64,000 nucleotides of DNA from Tilletia caries (taxonomy: Eukaryota > Basidiomycota > Exobasidiomycetes > Tilletiales > Tilletiaceae). The notes beneath the pieces are model-generated. The model ran no database searches. It saw only the letters and a program-made list of their open reading frames with translations, and had not been told where the DNA came from. The translations under genes were made by a program, and so were the position numbers. Below are positions 20,725 to 32,243 of this stretch, piece after piece (positions within the stretch are counted from its first letter, which is position 1; each line of letters begins with the position of its first letter). The stretch spans positions 1,798,001 to 1,862,000 of the forward strand of contig JALUTQ010000046.1 of assembly GCA_032718865.1 (NCBI GenBank), given 5' to 3'.

Positions 20725-22172
20725 CAGTGTTGTTGATCGGATACCCGCCCGAACGGGTACCCGGTCCGGGTACGGGTACGGGCTGAGATTCTCGCGGTAT
20801 AATGTTGAGCGGGCGGGTAGAATTTTTTTTCTTGCCACTGCGGGCGGTCGGGGAGGCGGACCGGGTAACCCGAATTGCCCGATATGTTCGCGAGTCGCGA
20901 CGCGTCTCGACACGCTCCCTTCCCCTCTGCTCTTCTCCCCCTCCTCGCTGTGTCTTTCTCTGCTACTCTATCACCGCATTCCACCAGGAACACCTCAACT
21001 CGCAAGTTTGTTCTATGTCAAGCAGCTCGAAAACCAGTAGCTCTCGCGCGTAGCGCGAGAGATACCCCATCCCAGCCCTCGCTGCCAGCACTGCCGCGGC
21101 TGCCGCCACGGCCTCCGGCTCTCCAGCCTCTCCCATCTCGCTCCACGACGAGGAAGAGCTCGGAGTCCCGAAGAAGGCAGGCAATAAGCGCGCTGCCTGC
21201 TGGTCAACCTTCCAGCAACTGTCTCATGAGCAGAAGGTGCAGTGTATCGACTGCAAAGAGAAGCTCAGCTTCATCTCCGTCTCCCGTACCGGTGAGTAGT
21301 ATCCCTGACGCCCTGACCCATGCCTTCCAGGCTTCCAGCTCCGTACTGACACCAGACGACGCGTCTCTCTCGCTCAGGTACCTCGTCGATGACGCGCCAC
21401 CTCGTGTCCTGCCCCAAGAAGAAGGCTCGCTTGGAGCCGGGACAGCAGCTGCTTCAGCTCTCTTAGTCCAAGATCACTGTCGACGTCAAGAAGCAGCTCC
21501 ATCACTGCGAAACGCGCTTGAGTTTAACGGGGGGGATAACTCGAGCCTGACATGCAGTTTTCCCGGTGTTATCGCTGAGGCGGAAAACTGACCGGTTCTG
21601 TACGGGTTATCTGTTTTTGGGAAAACTGAGAAGTTCTCCTAAAATTTTCAGCTGGAGATAACGTTTAAAAGACTTGACGGATTTCGTGAAAGTTCTGAAG
21701 GCTAACCTACCACTCTGCCTCGATCTTCGTGGTACGTTCGTCGTTCGTCAACATGTCCGTCAAAGGTTACCCACTCCTTACCTCGATTCCCTGCATTCAT
21801 CCGCCGCTGCCACCCGCCCTCTCGATCTGGACGTCCTTTTCGGGCTGGGCGTGCCGCGTCGCTCGTTGCGGCCTCTGCCGGAGAGTGGAGATGTCCTTTC
21901 AGACAGTGAGTAATCTTTGTACCCTACCACCCATGCGCTTTCTCGTCCATGAATTGCTCATCGTGTCTGTTTTCAGCACTTTCCCTGCAACAGGTAGCGC
22001 TCTGCCGACCGCCCTGCTTGGCTTCTGTTCCCTTGGCTTCGGCCTAGGCGCTTTAAGCAGCCGTGCTTTTCGTTTTCCCCAAGTAAGTGCCTCCCTCGTG
22101 TCCCCCTCTTCCGTTTCGGCATTGCTGATTCGCCTTCTGACTCTCTGCCTCTCTCTCTACTTGTCTTTTTCG

Positions 22173-23156
22173 ATGGACGACCACGCTCCTCCCGTCGCGG
22201 ACCCATCGCCGCCCGCATCGCCGTCCGAATCCTCTACACTGGCGAATCCGACTACGCCTGTGTCGCCGTCCTCAGCCGCGTTGGAACTTTCCGAGCGCAA
22301 TTCGGTATCACCCGCCTCGGCGGCGCTCAACCTGAACGAGGAGCCCGCTGCTCCTGGCCCGCAGCCACTCACATCTACCTTCGCATCGTCAATCATGCGG
22401 CGACGTGAAGCGTCATCGCCCGACCCTCCCTCGGCAGCCGAGTTCGACGCCATGGTCGAACGGGCTTTGCGCCGCCCTCCTCGCATCAAGCACCTCCGCC
22501 ATCGGCTGACTCCCGCCGGCTGGGCCGAGAACGAAGCCTTCAAGGAGGCCCGGAGCGAGGCCGAGTTACGCCGCTCTAACCCCAACTACAGGCCCGGTGT
22601 GAACCTCTTGCCTGGACCCCGAGGTTCAGACGCACCTCATTGGACCGACTTCGCCGCGCTCCACGACTACGAGCTTTGGAAGCAGCAGCATCAAGACACG
22701 GAACACGGTCATTCGGAAACGTCGTCCTCAGAGGCCGCTTCGAGCTCTCGCGCACCCTCCTCCACCTCAAAAGAGAAAGCGACGTCATCCAAAAAGAGGG
22801 TTTCCTCCTCCGCCCCGACAGCGAAGCCGTCTTCTGCTTCTGCCCCTGGTCTTCCAACTCCGTCGCGCCGAGCACTGGCGCCGTTCACCGGTGCTTCGGG
22901 CTCTGAGGCTGGGCCTTCAACTTCGGCTTCCTCCGTCTCGCACCCTTCGACCCTTTATCATAACGGTCGGCGCGTACTCCCGACTCGTCCGTATGGCCCA
23001 GCTAGTCAGGGGATCGGCCGTGTGCTTCGTCCATACGAGGCTATCCCTGGCCAGACGCCTCGCCGATGCCCCATGCCCATCCTCGTTGCCGGCGGCAACG
23101 GGATGGAGTTTGGCAAAGAAGCGGACTCCGAGTCCGACGCCGAGCCGGACACCTGA
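22173..23156 (+). CDS. Ser/Pro-rich hypothetical protein of the Plavaka element (327 aa)
   Basis: ATG 22,173 (MDDHAPPVADPSPPASPSES) follows a CT-rich leader with candidate introns at about 21,905-21,976 and 22,083-22,170. The product starts with a long Ser/Pro/Ala-rich segment. A compact region follows with RALRRPPRIKHLRHRLTPAG, WAENEAFKEARSEAELRRSN and HWTDFAALHDYELWKQQH, then a second Ser/Thr-rich stretch and an acidic tail (EADSESDAEPDT). No domain is recognised. It lies on the transposase strand, upstream of it. Either an accessory transposition protein or cargo; the sequence does not decide. Confidence 0.5.
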   Translation: MDDHAPPVADPSPPASPSESSTLANPTTPVSPSSAALELSERNSVSPASAALNLNEEPAAPGPQPLTSTFASSIMRRREASSPDPPSAAEFDAMVERALRRPPRIKHLRHRLTPAGWAENEAFKEARSEAELRRSNPNYRPGVNLLPGPRGSDAPHWTDFAALHDYELWKQQHQDTEHGHSETSSSEAASSSRAPSSTSKEKATSSKKRVSSSAPTAKPSSASAPGLPTPSRRALAPFTGASGSEAGPSTSASSVSHPSTLYHNGRRVLPTRPYGPASQGIGRVLRPYEAIPGQTPRRCPMPILVAGGNGMEFGKEADSESDAEPDT

Positions 23157-24156
23157 TGATTTCTCCTCCTCCCCTACGCACGAGCAGCTCGCAAGTCTCT
23201 TCGCAGCTGGTCGCCGCTTCTCGCATCGTCTTTGCCTTCTCTCTGTATCCTCGCCTACTCGTCTCGATCTTCTCAGTCCGGTTAACGCACGTTTGTCCCT
23301 ACAATCTTCACTGTCCCAAGCGCTCCTCTCTTATCCTTTTTCCCGGTCTTTTCTCAATACCATCTCTGGCGCACAATGCCCACACGTTGCGATGATTTCT
23401 TTGCTTTGATGTGCGGATGTTTGGCATACGGAGAAAGTGAGGTGTATGGTCTCTGATTGACGGTTCAGCATAGACCTCGTCAACGCCTGGGTTCCTACAT
23501 GCCTGTTGTCCTTCCCCTCATTGCCCGCGCTTGTCATTGGCTATCAGAGCATGGACTTCGTCCGCGTCGAGGTGTTGGAGTTCGATGCTCGATGCTTGTG
23601 GACCGTGCGTGCGTCCTTGACAAGGTCCGCGCCGCCACCCCCACCTCCTTTGTTCCGACCACCACATCCATCATCCTCGCTCTTGAAGAATCGTCCATTC
23701 TCAACAAGCCGCAATCTGCACCCTGGTGACTTGTCGGCAATCATCCAGGCCTCAGGCAGGTGAGATTCATCCTGCAGTCTGCGTCCACGCTCTATGTCTG
23801 GGAGTCATTTTGCTGACTTCGACTCCCCTCACCCATCGATTCCATTCTTTGTCACAGGCAGCTCACCGCACAACTTCGTCTCTGACTGCTCGCTTTGCGG
23901 CGCGTAGCAGGTCCGCGCCGCCATCATCCATCGGCCGTCTCGCTTTTCGGCAAGCAGGGTGAGATCTACCCTGCAGACAGTCCACATCTGCGCTCGCCGT
24001 CTTGTTGCATCTGGGGTTCCTTGACTAACCTCGACTTCCCTCACCCATTCATCCTTCTTTATGCCAGCCTTTCATCTCCAACCTCTCGCACCTCGGCACG
24101 AAGCATCTCCGTAACGTCAAACCTGAGACGACAGTCAGCATCGGCAAGTTTCCGGC
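23157..24156 (+). promoter_or_regulatory. Tandemly duplicated exon-intron leader before the Plavaka transposase
   Basis: Two similar units follow each other. GGTCCGCGCCGCC at about 23,625 and 23,909 each leads to GGTGAGAT..CCTGCAG (23,760 and 23,958), a CCCTCACCCAT tract (23,826, 24,040) and an acceptor (CACAG about 23,860; GCCAG about 24,067). They look like a duplicated exon plus intron. No protein-coding content was recognised. The last unit ends about 90 bases before the transposase start. Confidence 0.5.
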
Positions 24157-27100
24157 ATGGAGCTCGCTACGGACAAGAACCAGAAGCTGTGCTTCTGCAA
24201 CAAATGCGGTCCAGAGGGGAGATCGGTCAATCGAATCACTTATCAGAACCACCTCTTTGCGTTTGACGAAGGATACTCTTCGGGACCGGACGCAGGGTTT
24301 GGTGAGCAGGGCCACGACGAGGCCCCAGACGGGATGGAGGGAGCATACCAAGTGAGTGCTGACATACCCCTGCTCGTTCAAAGATGCCGGAGGCGATAGC
24401 TAAAAGCGGTCACTGATGAGCCTTTCTGGACCTTTCTTTCCTGATGAACCACAGGGTTACATCGACTCAGGGGCCGGATTCGACGGCGGTGAATTCGACG
24501 GCGGTCAACTGGCGCGCGCGACTGCAGACCTGATCCCAACGGAAGAAGACTTGTTAACCGGTGCCTTCGAGTTGGAGATCGACAGCGACGATAGCGACTC
24601 GGACCCGCAGTCGGCTTCGATCCACGATTCCAGCTCGCAGCCGGAATGGCTGCATCTGTCGGAGCTCCTCCTCGCATGGCTCAACGTTGACCACAGCGTC
24701 CCCGATCGTACTTGCGAGCTGCTCCTCGTGTTCATGCAGGCGGTCGCGTACACCATTTCGGCGGGAACTCTGGGATCGGGCAAGCGTAAAGGACTGAGCG
24801 CTCGAATGGCGCGCGTACGCAAGACTCTGGGTCTCAACGGATTAGGCGTCACGTACGCCTTGTGTCCGGATCGATCGTGCTGGACACCGCACCTACTCAA
24901 GGTCGCCATCGAGCAACGGGTCTTGACATGTCGGAACTGCGGCAAGGACCTCTTCCAAATACCACAGCATTCGGTTCAAAGCCTCCGCAGGGTCCTCAAC
25001 CCCTCATGCTGCGGCAAGTCAAGGTCCGGTTTCGATATGAGCCGATAACGACCTGGATCCAGCAACTCCTCCCCAGGCCCAACGTTCTCGCCTACTGTCG
25101 GGAGCACACACAGCGACAAAAAACCGCAGGAGTTTACAGAGATCTGTACGACGGGTCCAATTGGTCCTCCCGGGACGGAGACGATTCCTTCGACTTGGTG
25201 CTCCGTCTGTCTCTGATGATTGACTGGGTGCAGCCGTTCTACAGGCTAGGGACGGCTTCGTATAGCTGCTGCGTCGTCTCGTTGCGCGTGGACGACCTCC
25301 CCTTTCGACTCCGGAACTCCTCTTCATACACACATGTCTGCTGCATTCTGCCAGGCCCGCAGAAACCGACCGCGGAAGGCCTCCACGCAGCGCTGGACAT
25401 CATGGTGGCCGAGCTCTGTCGTCTTCAGGAGGAAGGCTTACATGTGCCCGAGCTACTCAATCATGATACGGGGCACCCAATCAAGGTTCGGATCCGCCTA
25501 GAGCGTTTGCTGGCGGATACGGACGCACGCACCATCACTGCCGGGTTCCCAAGTCACTCATCCAAAGGCCAGTTCTGCCCCTGGTGCACGATCGACTACG
25601 ATGAATGGGTCGGTGCGATGCTCGAAGGCGAGGAGGCACCTTCTCGGGATGCAGATCGACATCGGAGGAAATCGCTCAGTGCTTTGCCGGAAGCGGTACC
25701 CAGACTTCGTCCATCAGAGATCGAATCGCTTCGGCGCGAAGAGGCCGCCTGCCTGTCTGCCCTCTACAAGATTCCGGGCTGGTCCAGCCTACACAACGCG
25801 CCAGTGGACGTGATGCACAATCTCGATTTGGGCCTGTGCAAACACTTCTGGGTACAAACTTTGGTGGATGGCAAGCTACTCGACCGGGCCGGCTTACACG
25901 TCTGCAAGGAAGTACTCCAGGCAACGACGTATCCAATCGGGGTCACTCGAATCAGTCCTGACCTAGGGCACACGTCAGGCGGCACTCCGACAGCAGCTGG
26001 GTGGTCGGTGTTGTCCCAGTATATCATGCCTGTTTTTGATTGCTTCGGCTTGGACAGGTCTTCTCCTCACATCCGCGCACAAGACGTTTCACACTGCAAA
26101 GGTTCGCATGGTCAAGCAGGGCTTAGCCGATGGAGTGGCTACGGAGCCTACGCCGGCCTCGACTTCAGTGGCCTCAACCTCGGCAACGGTTACCCGTTCG
26201 ACTTCGACACCGACTCCAGTATCCACGGCAGCAAGTCCGAATCCAGAACGAGCCCGGAAAAGAAAGCAAAAGGATAAGGGAAAAGAGAAGGAGAAGGAGC
26301 CCGAGTTCATCAAATCGGTATCGCTCGTGGTGATGCTGGAGGCCGCTCTCGTCCTCGCCTCAGCATGCCGCATTGCCCACAGCCGAGTCATAGACGAGCC
26401 ACAGCTGGAGGTTCTCCAGACCAGCCTCAAGACGTTTGTGACCATCAACGCGACTGAGATAGGCCCGTTGTGGGTTCCGTACAATTTCCACATCGCACTG
26501 CATATTGCAGATCAGGTTCGACGTCACGGCCCGGCTTGGACGTACTGGAGCTATCCACAGGAGCGGTCATACGGACTTATGAAGAGGGTGAGTCACTTCA
26601 CGCCAATGAGTCTATGACGAAGTCATCAACTTAGCATTCATCCTGTCTCTCTTGTCCACATACAGATCAAAACCAATCGGCGTCGAGGAGGAGAGTTGGA
26701 GCATACCATGCAAACGCGGAGTGAGGACAAGCATCGCATCATGGCGCTACTGGAGTCGACGCCAATTACACCTCTGTCCCGAGTCTTGAGGGAATCGATA
26801 CTAACCGGTACAGACACAGATCGGCTCGGACAACACCCACACCGCTCGCCAGGAGACGACGACGAGGACCACGACCGTTGGCAAGACGATGAATCTGGGT
26901 CTGCGGCGGGTAGCGACAACTCCACCGACGATAGGCCTGACCGCCCGGGAAACAGCGTAAACCTCAACAACTCGGATCTCCAACAGATTTGCGTCCTCGC
27001 CAACAAGCACCGTAGCCCAGGCCAAGCCAGATTTGTCACATGCTTCAACTACAACAACTCCGATTCCGAATTCATTGTTGATTCCGCTGCCAGCTCTACT

Positions 27101-27505
27101 CCTCATCTAAAGACCGCCGAGTACGTACTTCGCAAACGAACCAAGCAACACGGGGCAAGGTCTGACCCGTCGGCATGCATCATCTCGACGCCAAGAGGAC
27201 AACGGCTAGCCCACTTCCAATCCGTTATCAAGGTTCGGTACAACGATCGGCGCTCTCAGGAACGGACGAAACAGTACGTAGTCGTACACGTACTGGATCC
27301 CCTATCATGGCCTGAAGGTCCCGGGCTCTCATCTCCCACTTGGAACCAGCTCGGATACTTGGCTGCCTGTCCCACGTCTCTGACCCGTGCGATTGTGGAT
27401 GTCGAAGATGTGCTGGGTCCAGCTATCGTGTTTCCAGGCGGAAGAATACTGGGCAGACACAACAGTGTCATTGGAACACTGGTGAATTCGATAATAAGAA
27501 GCTAG
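24157..27505 (+). pseudogene. Plavaka/Tnp2-like transposase with one frameshift
   Basis: ATG 24,157 opens with a Cys-rich start (LCFCNKCGPEGRSVNRITYQ). After an intron (24351-24454) comes a region with DRTCELLLVFMQAVAYTISA and a Cys pair block (CPDRSCW, CRNCGKDLFQ). Near 24,950-25,000 the frame changes by one base. It then stays open: VRFRYEPITTWIQQLLPRPN, SLMIDWVQPFYRLGTASYSC, VSLRVDDLPFRLRNSSSYTH, CCILPGPQKPT, AGFPSHSSKGQFCPWCTID and HNAPVDVMHNLDLGLCKHFW. These are the hallmark blocks of Tnp2/Plavaka transposases. A Lys-rich insert appears around 26,260. Near 26,030 the reading passes to another frame (EIGPLWVPYNFHIALHIADQ, YPQERSYGLMKR), probably by splicing. A last intron (26588-26665) leads to IKTNRRRGGELEHTMQT and the 27,505 stop. 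Confidence 0.78.
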
Positions 27506-27667
27506 GCCGTCCTCCATCCCGCTCTGGGAGACCGCCATGCCACCAGTGAGATCGGATATCGAGATACATCGTCCGTTACCAAACACTGACATTCATTGCT
27601 CGCACCTCCTATCCAGTCACATCCATCGATCATCGTATCACGTCAAGAAACCACGGCATCATCGTCA

Positions 27668-29479
27668 TAGTCGCCCTATCCTAAAGGTCTGGAAGGAGTT
27701 CGTCGTCCTCCTCATCGTCCTCATCGTCCTGCTCGTCATCCTCGTCGCCCTTTTCAGCATCGTTGTCGAAGCCGGGAAGGTCAAAATCTTCGTCCTCGTC
27801 CTCGTCACCATTCCCAAGAAGGTCAAGATCTTCGTCCTCGTCTTCGTCACGGTCGTTGCGATTGGCACCAGTCTCCTCTTCGAGTTCCCAATCTGGATCG
27901 GGTCCCCATTCCTTGGGACCTGTCGTAACGGAGTACTTGCCCTGGAAAGGACCAGCATTGTCCGACACGTCCAAGCACGCGTCTTTGTTGGCTTCGGCCC
28001 AAGACTTGGCAACCATCCAACGGCGGATTGTTGACGGCAAGGTGAAGTTGAGAGGGACCGTGGCCTGGCGAGTTGGCGGGAGGATAGGCTTGGCAGGCTT
28101 CCGGACGCGAGCGCGCTGCTTCTCAAGTTGTTCGAGCTTCTCCACGAGGCTCTTCGATCGCCAAGGAACACCGATACGACGACGTGCCGCGGCTCCCGTT
28201 CGCTCACCATCGCTGAGACCATCATCGGACCAGCCGGCTTCGTCGGGGACGTCGGGCGCTGTCTGTTCGTCTTCCTCGTCGCAATAGCGTAAAGTTGGAC
28301 GGCGAACTCAAGATCCGCCCGAACCGCGCCACGCCGAACGTTGGCAGCCTCGACGGGCCCTTGTTTCTTGGACGGCTTGGCTACCTTGGAGCCATCGGAG
28401 AAGTAACAGTATCGATGGAGTCGCAAGGCCTTGGATCGACCCCCCGCTTTACGCTTGCGGCTTGCTGAAAGACGAGCTCGAGACTGGGACTCTCGCTTCT
28501 TCTTTTGGCCTGACGCCGTTAGGGATTGCGTGTACTCTCGAACCCAACCCTTGAAAGTGGATGCGCAGCTGGCGACAAGTTCTTCGGGGGACATTTCGGG
28601 CGGGACGCCGCACTGTTTCCGATGCGAGAGCATAAACCGAAACGTTTTGCGGAGCTGTCCTTGATTGACGGGATCCTTGTAGGGACGAATGAGGTGGAGG
28701 CGAATTTGGTTACCACTTGTGAGTCCGGCATCGTCGGCTTCTTCTTCGTCGTCGATCCTCGAAGGGGGATGCTTGGGACAGGATCCGCGATCGGGATAAG
28801 GCTGACGGACAAGCTCTGCACCTGTCTTGACTCCGCCATACCCAAGGTACACCAGACGACGGAAGTGCAGCTTGATGGTGGATGCCTCATGGCCTTTAGG
28901 TTCCGGAGGGGCAGATGGGCCACCGCTGGCATTGCGACCGAGTAGGGTGAGTTCAGAACGCTGACTCTCGGAGGCCGAGAAGGCGGACTCTTGCGACGGA
29001 CCGCCACCGGAGCTGGACTGACTGCTCTCCTCCAGCCGTGTAAGCCGCGCCTCAATAGCGCGCAAGTCGGACGCGGATGCGACACGGCCAGTCTGCTGAG
29101 GCGTTGATGCCGAGACACGAGCAGCGACGACATTGCGGGACTGAGAACCCGCAGCAGAAACGTCGTGAGCGCCACTATCGCCAGGAAGAGGGCCGGAGCC
29201 GGAGACGGACAAGGTGCGGCGGCGGAGGACGGTCTCGGTACCCTGGCGACTGTGGTGGGTCGCAGGCTGAGTGGAAGATGAGGCAGACAGCGTGCGAGTG
29301 TGGGAGACGAAGGCTCGGGCGGCAGAGGAGGGTGTACGGATGTGGGCGCCACCGATTGGTTGACTGGAAGCTGCCGCACGGCCGAGTACAGCAGACCCTG
29401 TACGAGGGGCAAAGACTGGAGGCCTTCGCAAAGCACCGTTCGGAAGCATTGTGGACGATGTTTGATAGGCGGATGACAA
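27668..29479 (-). pseudogene. Second Plavaka-associated protein, acidic C-terminus, frame-broken
   Basis: From ATG 29,479 (MSSAYQTSSTMLPNGALRRP) a Ser/Arg-rich segment leads to a short coiled-coil-like stretch (LRAIEARLTRLEESSQ). A folded-looking middle follows with IKLHFRRLVYLGYGGVKTGA, IRLHLIRPYKDPVNQGQLRK and ASCASTFKGWVREYTQSLTA, then a basic patch. At about 28,290 the natural continuation (RYCDEEDEQTAPDVPDEAGW) is in another frame. It then runs to PLNFTLPSTIRRWMVAKSWA and a very acidic tail of Asp/Glu repeats ending at 27,681 (LLPDL). No family is recognised. It is convergent with the transposase, 160 bp away. Position and conserved-looking blocks suggest an accessory transposition protein. 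Confidence 0.5.
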
Positions 29480-30410
29480 GAGAAGAGTGGGGAGAAGGAA
29501 CTTGTGAGCGAGCCGCGTCCTGTACCCTTTATACGCTGACCATCTGACCCTCTTCCTCCCTCTGATAGTCTGATCTAACCTTTATACACTGACCATCCAA
29601 ACCTTCCCTCCCTCTAATCTCTTCATCAAGCTGACCTGCTGACCTTCATCTTTGGTCGAACACCAGGACGGATTGACTGACCATCAAACTAACTCGCTGA
29701 CTTTCAGCTACAGCAATGCGTTGATGATTATATCTAACCTTCTTCCTCCAAGAGCTGACCTGCTAACCATGTGCTCTTCGAGAGAACCCACAGACATCAT
29801 TGACCCTTCAGGCCACACGATCGTCAAGTACGTAACATACAGGACGATCGCGAGAACCAAGATGCGACGAGGAGCGGGACAAGCACGCGATCGTCGAGTA
29901 CGGAACGTCCAGGACGATCGCGGGAGTCGAAGTCGACCAGGAGCAGGCAGCTGGCAGAGCGAAAGGCAACAAGAAGCCCGGCAGTCAACAAACGGAGGAA
30001 GCTGCACAACAAAGCACGGAGGAGAGGGGAAGAGCAGAGGGATGCGACGCGAGGTTGGAAGGTTCGCCAGGAAGCTTGGACACGCCGACGAGGGGCACAG
30101 TCTCGAATCTCGATTGCCATCACGTATTCACAAGCTCTCAACCCATCCTTGCTGCTTTGCTGTGACGCTGAAATGATAACCATAGCCCGCACAGCTGCTT
30201 ACTTGCTAAGCGCCTGCGAGAGATCGAAGAGCAATCATATCCAGGGGGTAGAAATGCAGGAGAGCAGGATTGATGATAAGATTTGAGAAGACGAAAATTG
30301 CAGCGGAAAGCGAATTCCCCCATGTAATTCCTGGGGAAACTGGTGCGAATTCACTGGTTTTGGAACGGGAAAACTGGTAGCGGATTCACCCAGTTATCCC
30401 CTGGGGTTAA
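29480..30410. other. Right subterminal region of the Plavaka element
   Basis: Non-coding, with short direct repeats. CTGACC/CTGACCATC recurs through 29,530-29,760 together with CTTCCTCCCTCT. ACGATCGC/CGATCGTC motifs recur around 29,820-29,930 (CAGGACGATCGCG twice). AAACTGGT..GCGGATTCAC occurs near the tip. These resemble subterminal transposase-binding arrays. Confidence 0.55.
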
Positions 30411-32243
30411 GTAATGCGCGGAGCGCAGTGCATGCTCTCGTGCAGCGGTGGATCGTCAGAGACCAGCAGTCCCTCTCCGTGCTCGATCACCCGGACTTCC
30501 GGGCCTTTCTCTCTGCTCTCCCTGGCGACTACATGTGCCCCAGCCGCTTCGTCATGAAGGCCTCGATCATGTCCGACTACGCCGCCGTCAAGAACACGGT
30601 CAAGGCACGGCTTGCTGCTGCGCCAGGCAAGATCGCGCTGACCACCGATGCATGGACGGCCGGCAACGGGGACCAGTTCCTCTGTCTAACCGCGCATTGG
30701 ATCGACGAGCGCTGGAAGCTGGGCAATCTGCTTCTGGACTTCGCCCCGTTTCCCGTCCCCCACACGGCTGCCAACGCTGCCGATCTCATCAGACGCGCTC
30801 TCCAGGAGCTCGGCATCGAGAACAAGGTCTCCGCGTGCGTCACCGATAACACTGCCTCGGCTTACAACATCTCAAAGATCCTTGGCCAGCATATGGCCCC
30901 CGCCAGCTTCTTCCAAGGCCGCTGTGCGGCCCATCTCATCAACCTCGTGGTCAAGCACGGCCTGGACGACGCCGGGCGTGACGAGATCTTCAACAAGTGC
31001 CGTACATTCGTGACCTACGTCCACCGCTCGAAGCCTATCGAGGCGGTGTTAATTGCGGCGTGCGAGAACGCGGGAATCAAGTACAAGATCCCACCCACGG
31101 TGATGGACGTCCGGTGGAACTCTATCTTGGCGCAGCTGCTCAGCCTGCAGCGTCTCGAGCCTGCCCTCCGGATCATGTTCGCCGAGCGCGCACACGCAGA
31201 GAGCGCCTGGTCTGAGCCTGTCTGGGTCGCTATACGGGACATCGTCAAGATCCTTGCCGTCTTCCGGGACGTTTCCGAGCACCTGCAGGGCCGATCGTTC
31301 CCTACGATGAGCACTGCGGCGCAGGGATTCGTGCTGATGACCCAAGAGCTGAAGGATCTGCAGGCATCGGCTACGCTTTCAACCTGGGGAATCGAGATCA
31401 TCAAGTTGTTCCAGACGCGGCTGACTGAGTATCGTCATCATATGATTGACACAAACGTGGTTCTATGGGCTACAATACTGGACCCATCGATGAAGGCAGA
31501 GGTGATCGTTCAGGATCGAGTGCACCGCCTGTACGACGTCACTTCAAGCATGGCCAGTCATCTCGAGGCGCACTATCCCACTCCCACCCAAGGATCCAAC
31601 CAACTTCTCCCCACGCGTCCCGGTAATCAGCCAATCTCGGGGTACCAGAAGCGCCTGCAAAAGTTTGTTGCGGAGAAGGAATCAACAGCAATCCCCCCAA
31701 GGAAGCAGCTGGAGATGTACATGGCCGAGCCTACCATCGCTACCATGTCTCCTTCTGATGCTCTCACGTTCTGGGCTGCCAACGAGGGTCGATTCCCCAG
31801 CCTTGCAGCAATGGCGCGCGACATTCTTGCCATCCCTGCTACGAGTGTTCCTTCGGAGGCAGCATTTTCCAGAGGTGGAGAGCTCGTTACCAAGCGTCGA
31901 AATCGTCTGGCTGGGTCTACTGTCACTGCCATCATGTGCTTGGATTCATGGCTTGAGGCTGGCTTCACTGTCAGCACACAGTAATAGCGAAATGTGAATG
32001 TTGTATATAGGTGCTTATATGTGCGTCCCTGGGTGAACTTCTTCCAGCTGTTGTCGAGCCATTGTCAGCGGGTACACTTGGAAAGCTCAGAATGGCCGGG
32101 CGGGTTTGGTGCTGCTCGAACGCCACGCTACCCGGCAATTACCCGCCCGAACCCGCCCGAAGACCGAAATCAACAACACTGCATATGACCATGCATAATT
32201 ATGTCATATTCTTGCATAATCTGACATTTTATATGACCTGAGC

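Larger units (their letters stand above)
21524..30410. mobile_element. Plavaka-type (CACTA-like) transposon, 8.9 kb
   Basis: The left tip TTAACGGGGGGGATAACT and the right tip (reverse complement TTAACCCCAGGGGATAACT) are imperfect inverted repeats, each followed inward by CAGTTTTCCCGG or CAGTTTTCCCG. The 2-bp target GT is duplicated at 21,522-21,523 and 30,411-30,412. The insertion lies in the hAT transposase coding sequence and its removal restores the frame. It carries a Tnp2-like transposase (24,157-27,505) and two further genes of unknown role. Plavaka elements are known from mushroom-forming basidiomycetes; the assignment rests on the transposase. Confidence 0.85.
21015..31984 (+). pseudogene. 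hAT transposase (BED finger plus hATC), split by a Plavaka insertion
   Basis: Exon 1 (21015-21291) encodes a Ser/Ala-rich start and the first half of a BED zinc finger (ACWSTFQQLSHEQKVQCIDC). Exon 2 (21378-21523) supplies TRHLVSC and ends VKKQLHHCETRLS where the Plavaka element begins. The frame resumes at 30,413 and is open to 31,984: DHPDFRAFLSALPG, GKIALTTDAWTAGNGDQFLC (catalytic Asp region), SACVTDNTASAYN, FFQGRCAAHLINLVVKHGL, and the hATC dimerisation region WAANEGRFPSLAAMARDILA, ending PSEAAFSRGGELVTKRRNRL. Excising the element plus one GT keeps the frame through 664 residues. In-frame TAG codons at 21,051-21,053 and 21,464-21,466 suggest decay before or after the insertion, unless spliced out. 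Confidence 0.85.
20725..32181. mobile_element. Inner hAT transposon, interrupted by a Plavaka element
   Basis: Ends CAGTGTTGTTGAT (20,725) and ATCAACAACACTG (to 32,181) are inverted repeats. CATATGAC is duplicated exactly at 20,717-20,724 and 32,182-32,189. GGGTACCCGG- and CCCGCCCGAACC-type motifs fill both subterminal regions. Excluding the nested 8887-bp Plavaka element and its duplicated GT, the hAT is about 2.57 kb, a usual size, with one transposase gene. Premature stops in that gene suggest it no longer codes for an active enzyme. Confidence 0.93.

Noticed and set aside
27537..28287. Hydrophobic plus-strand frame (VVLLIVLIVLLVILVALF)
   Set aside because: It is the reverse complement of the Asp/Glu-rich tail of the minus-strand Plavaka protein; not a real membrane protein.
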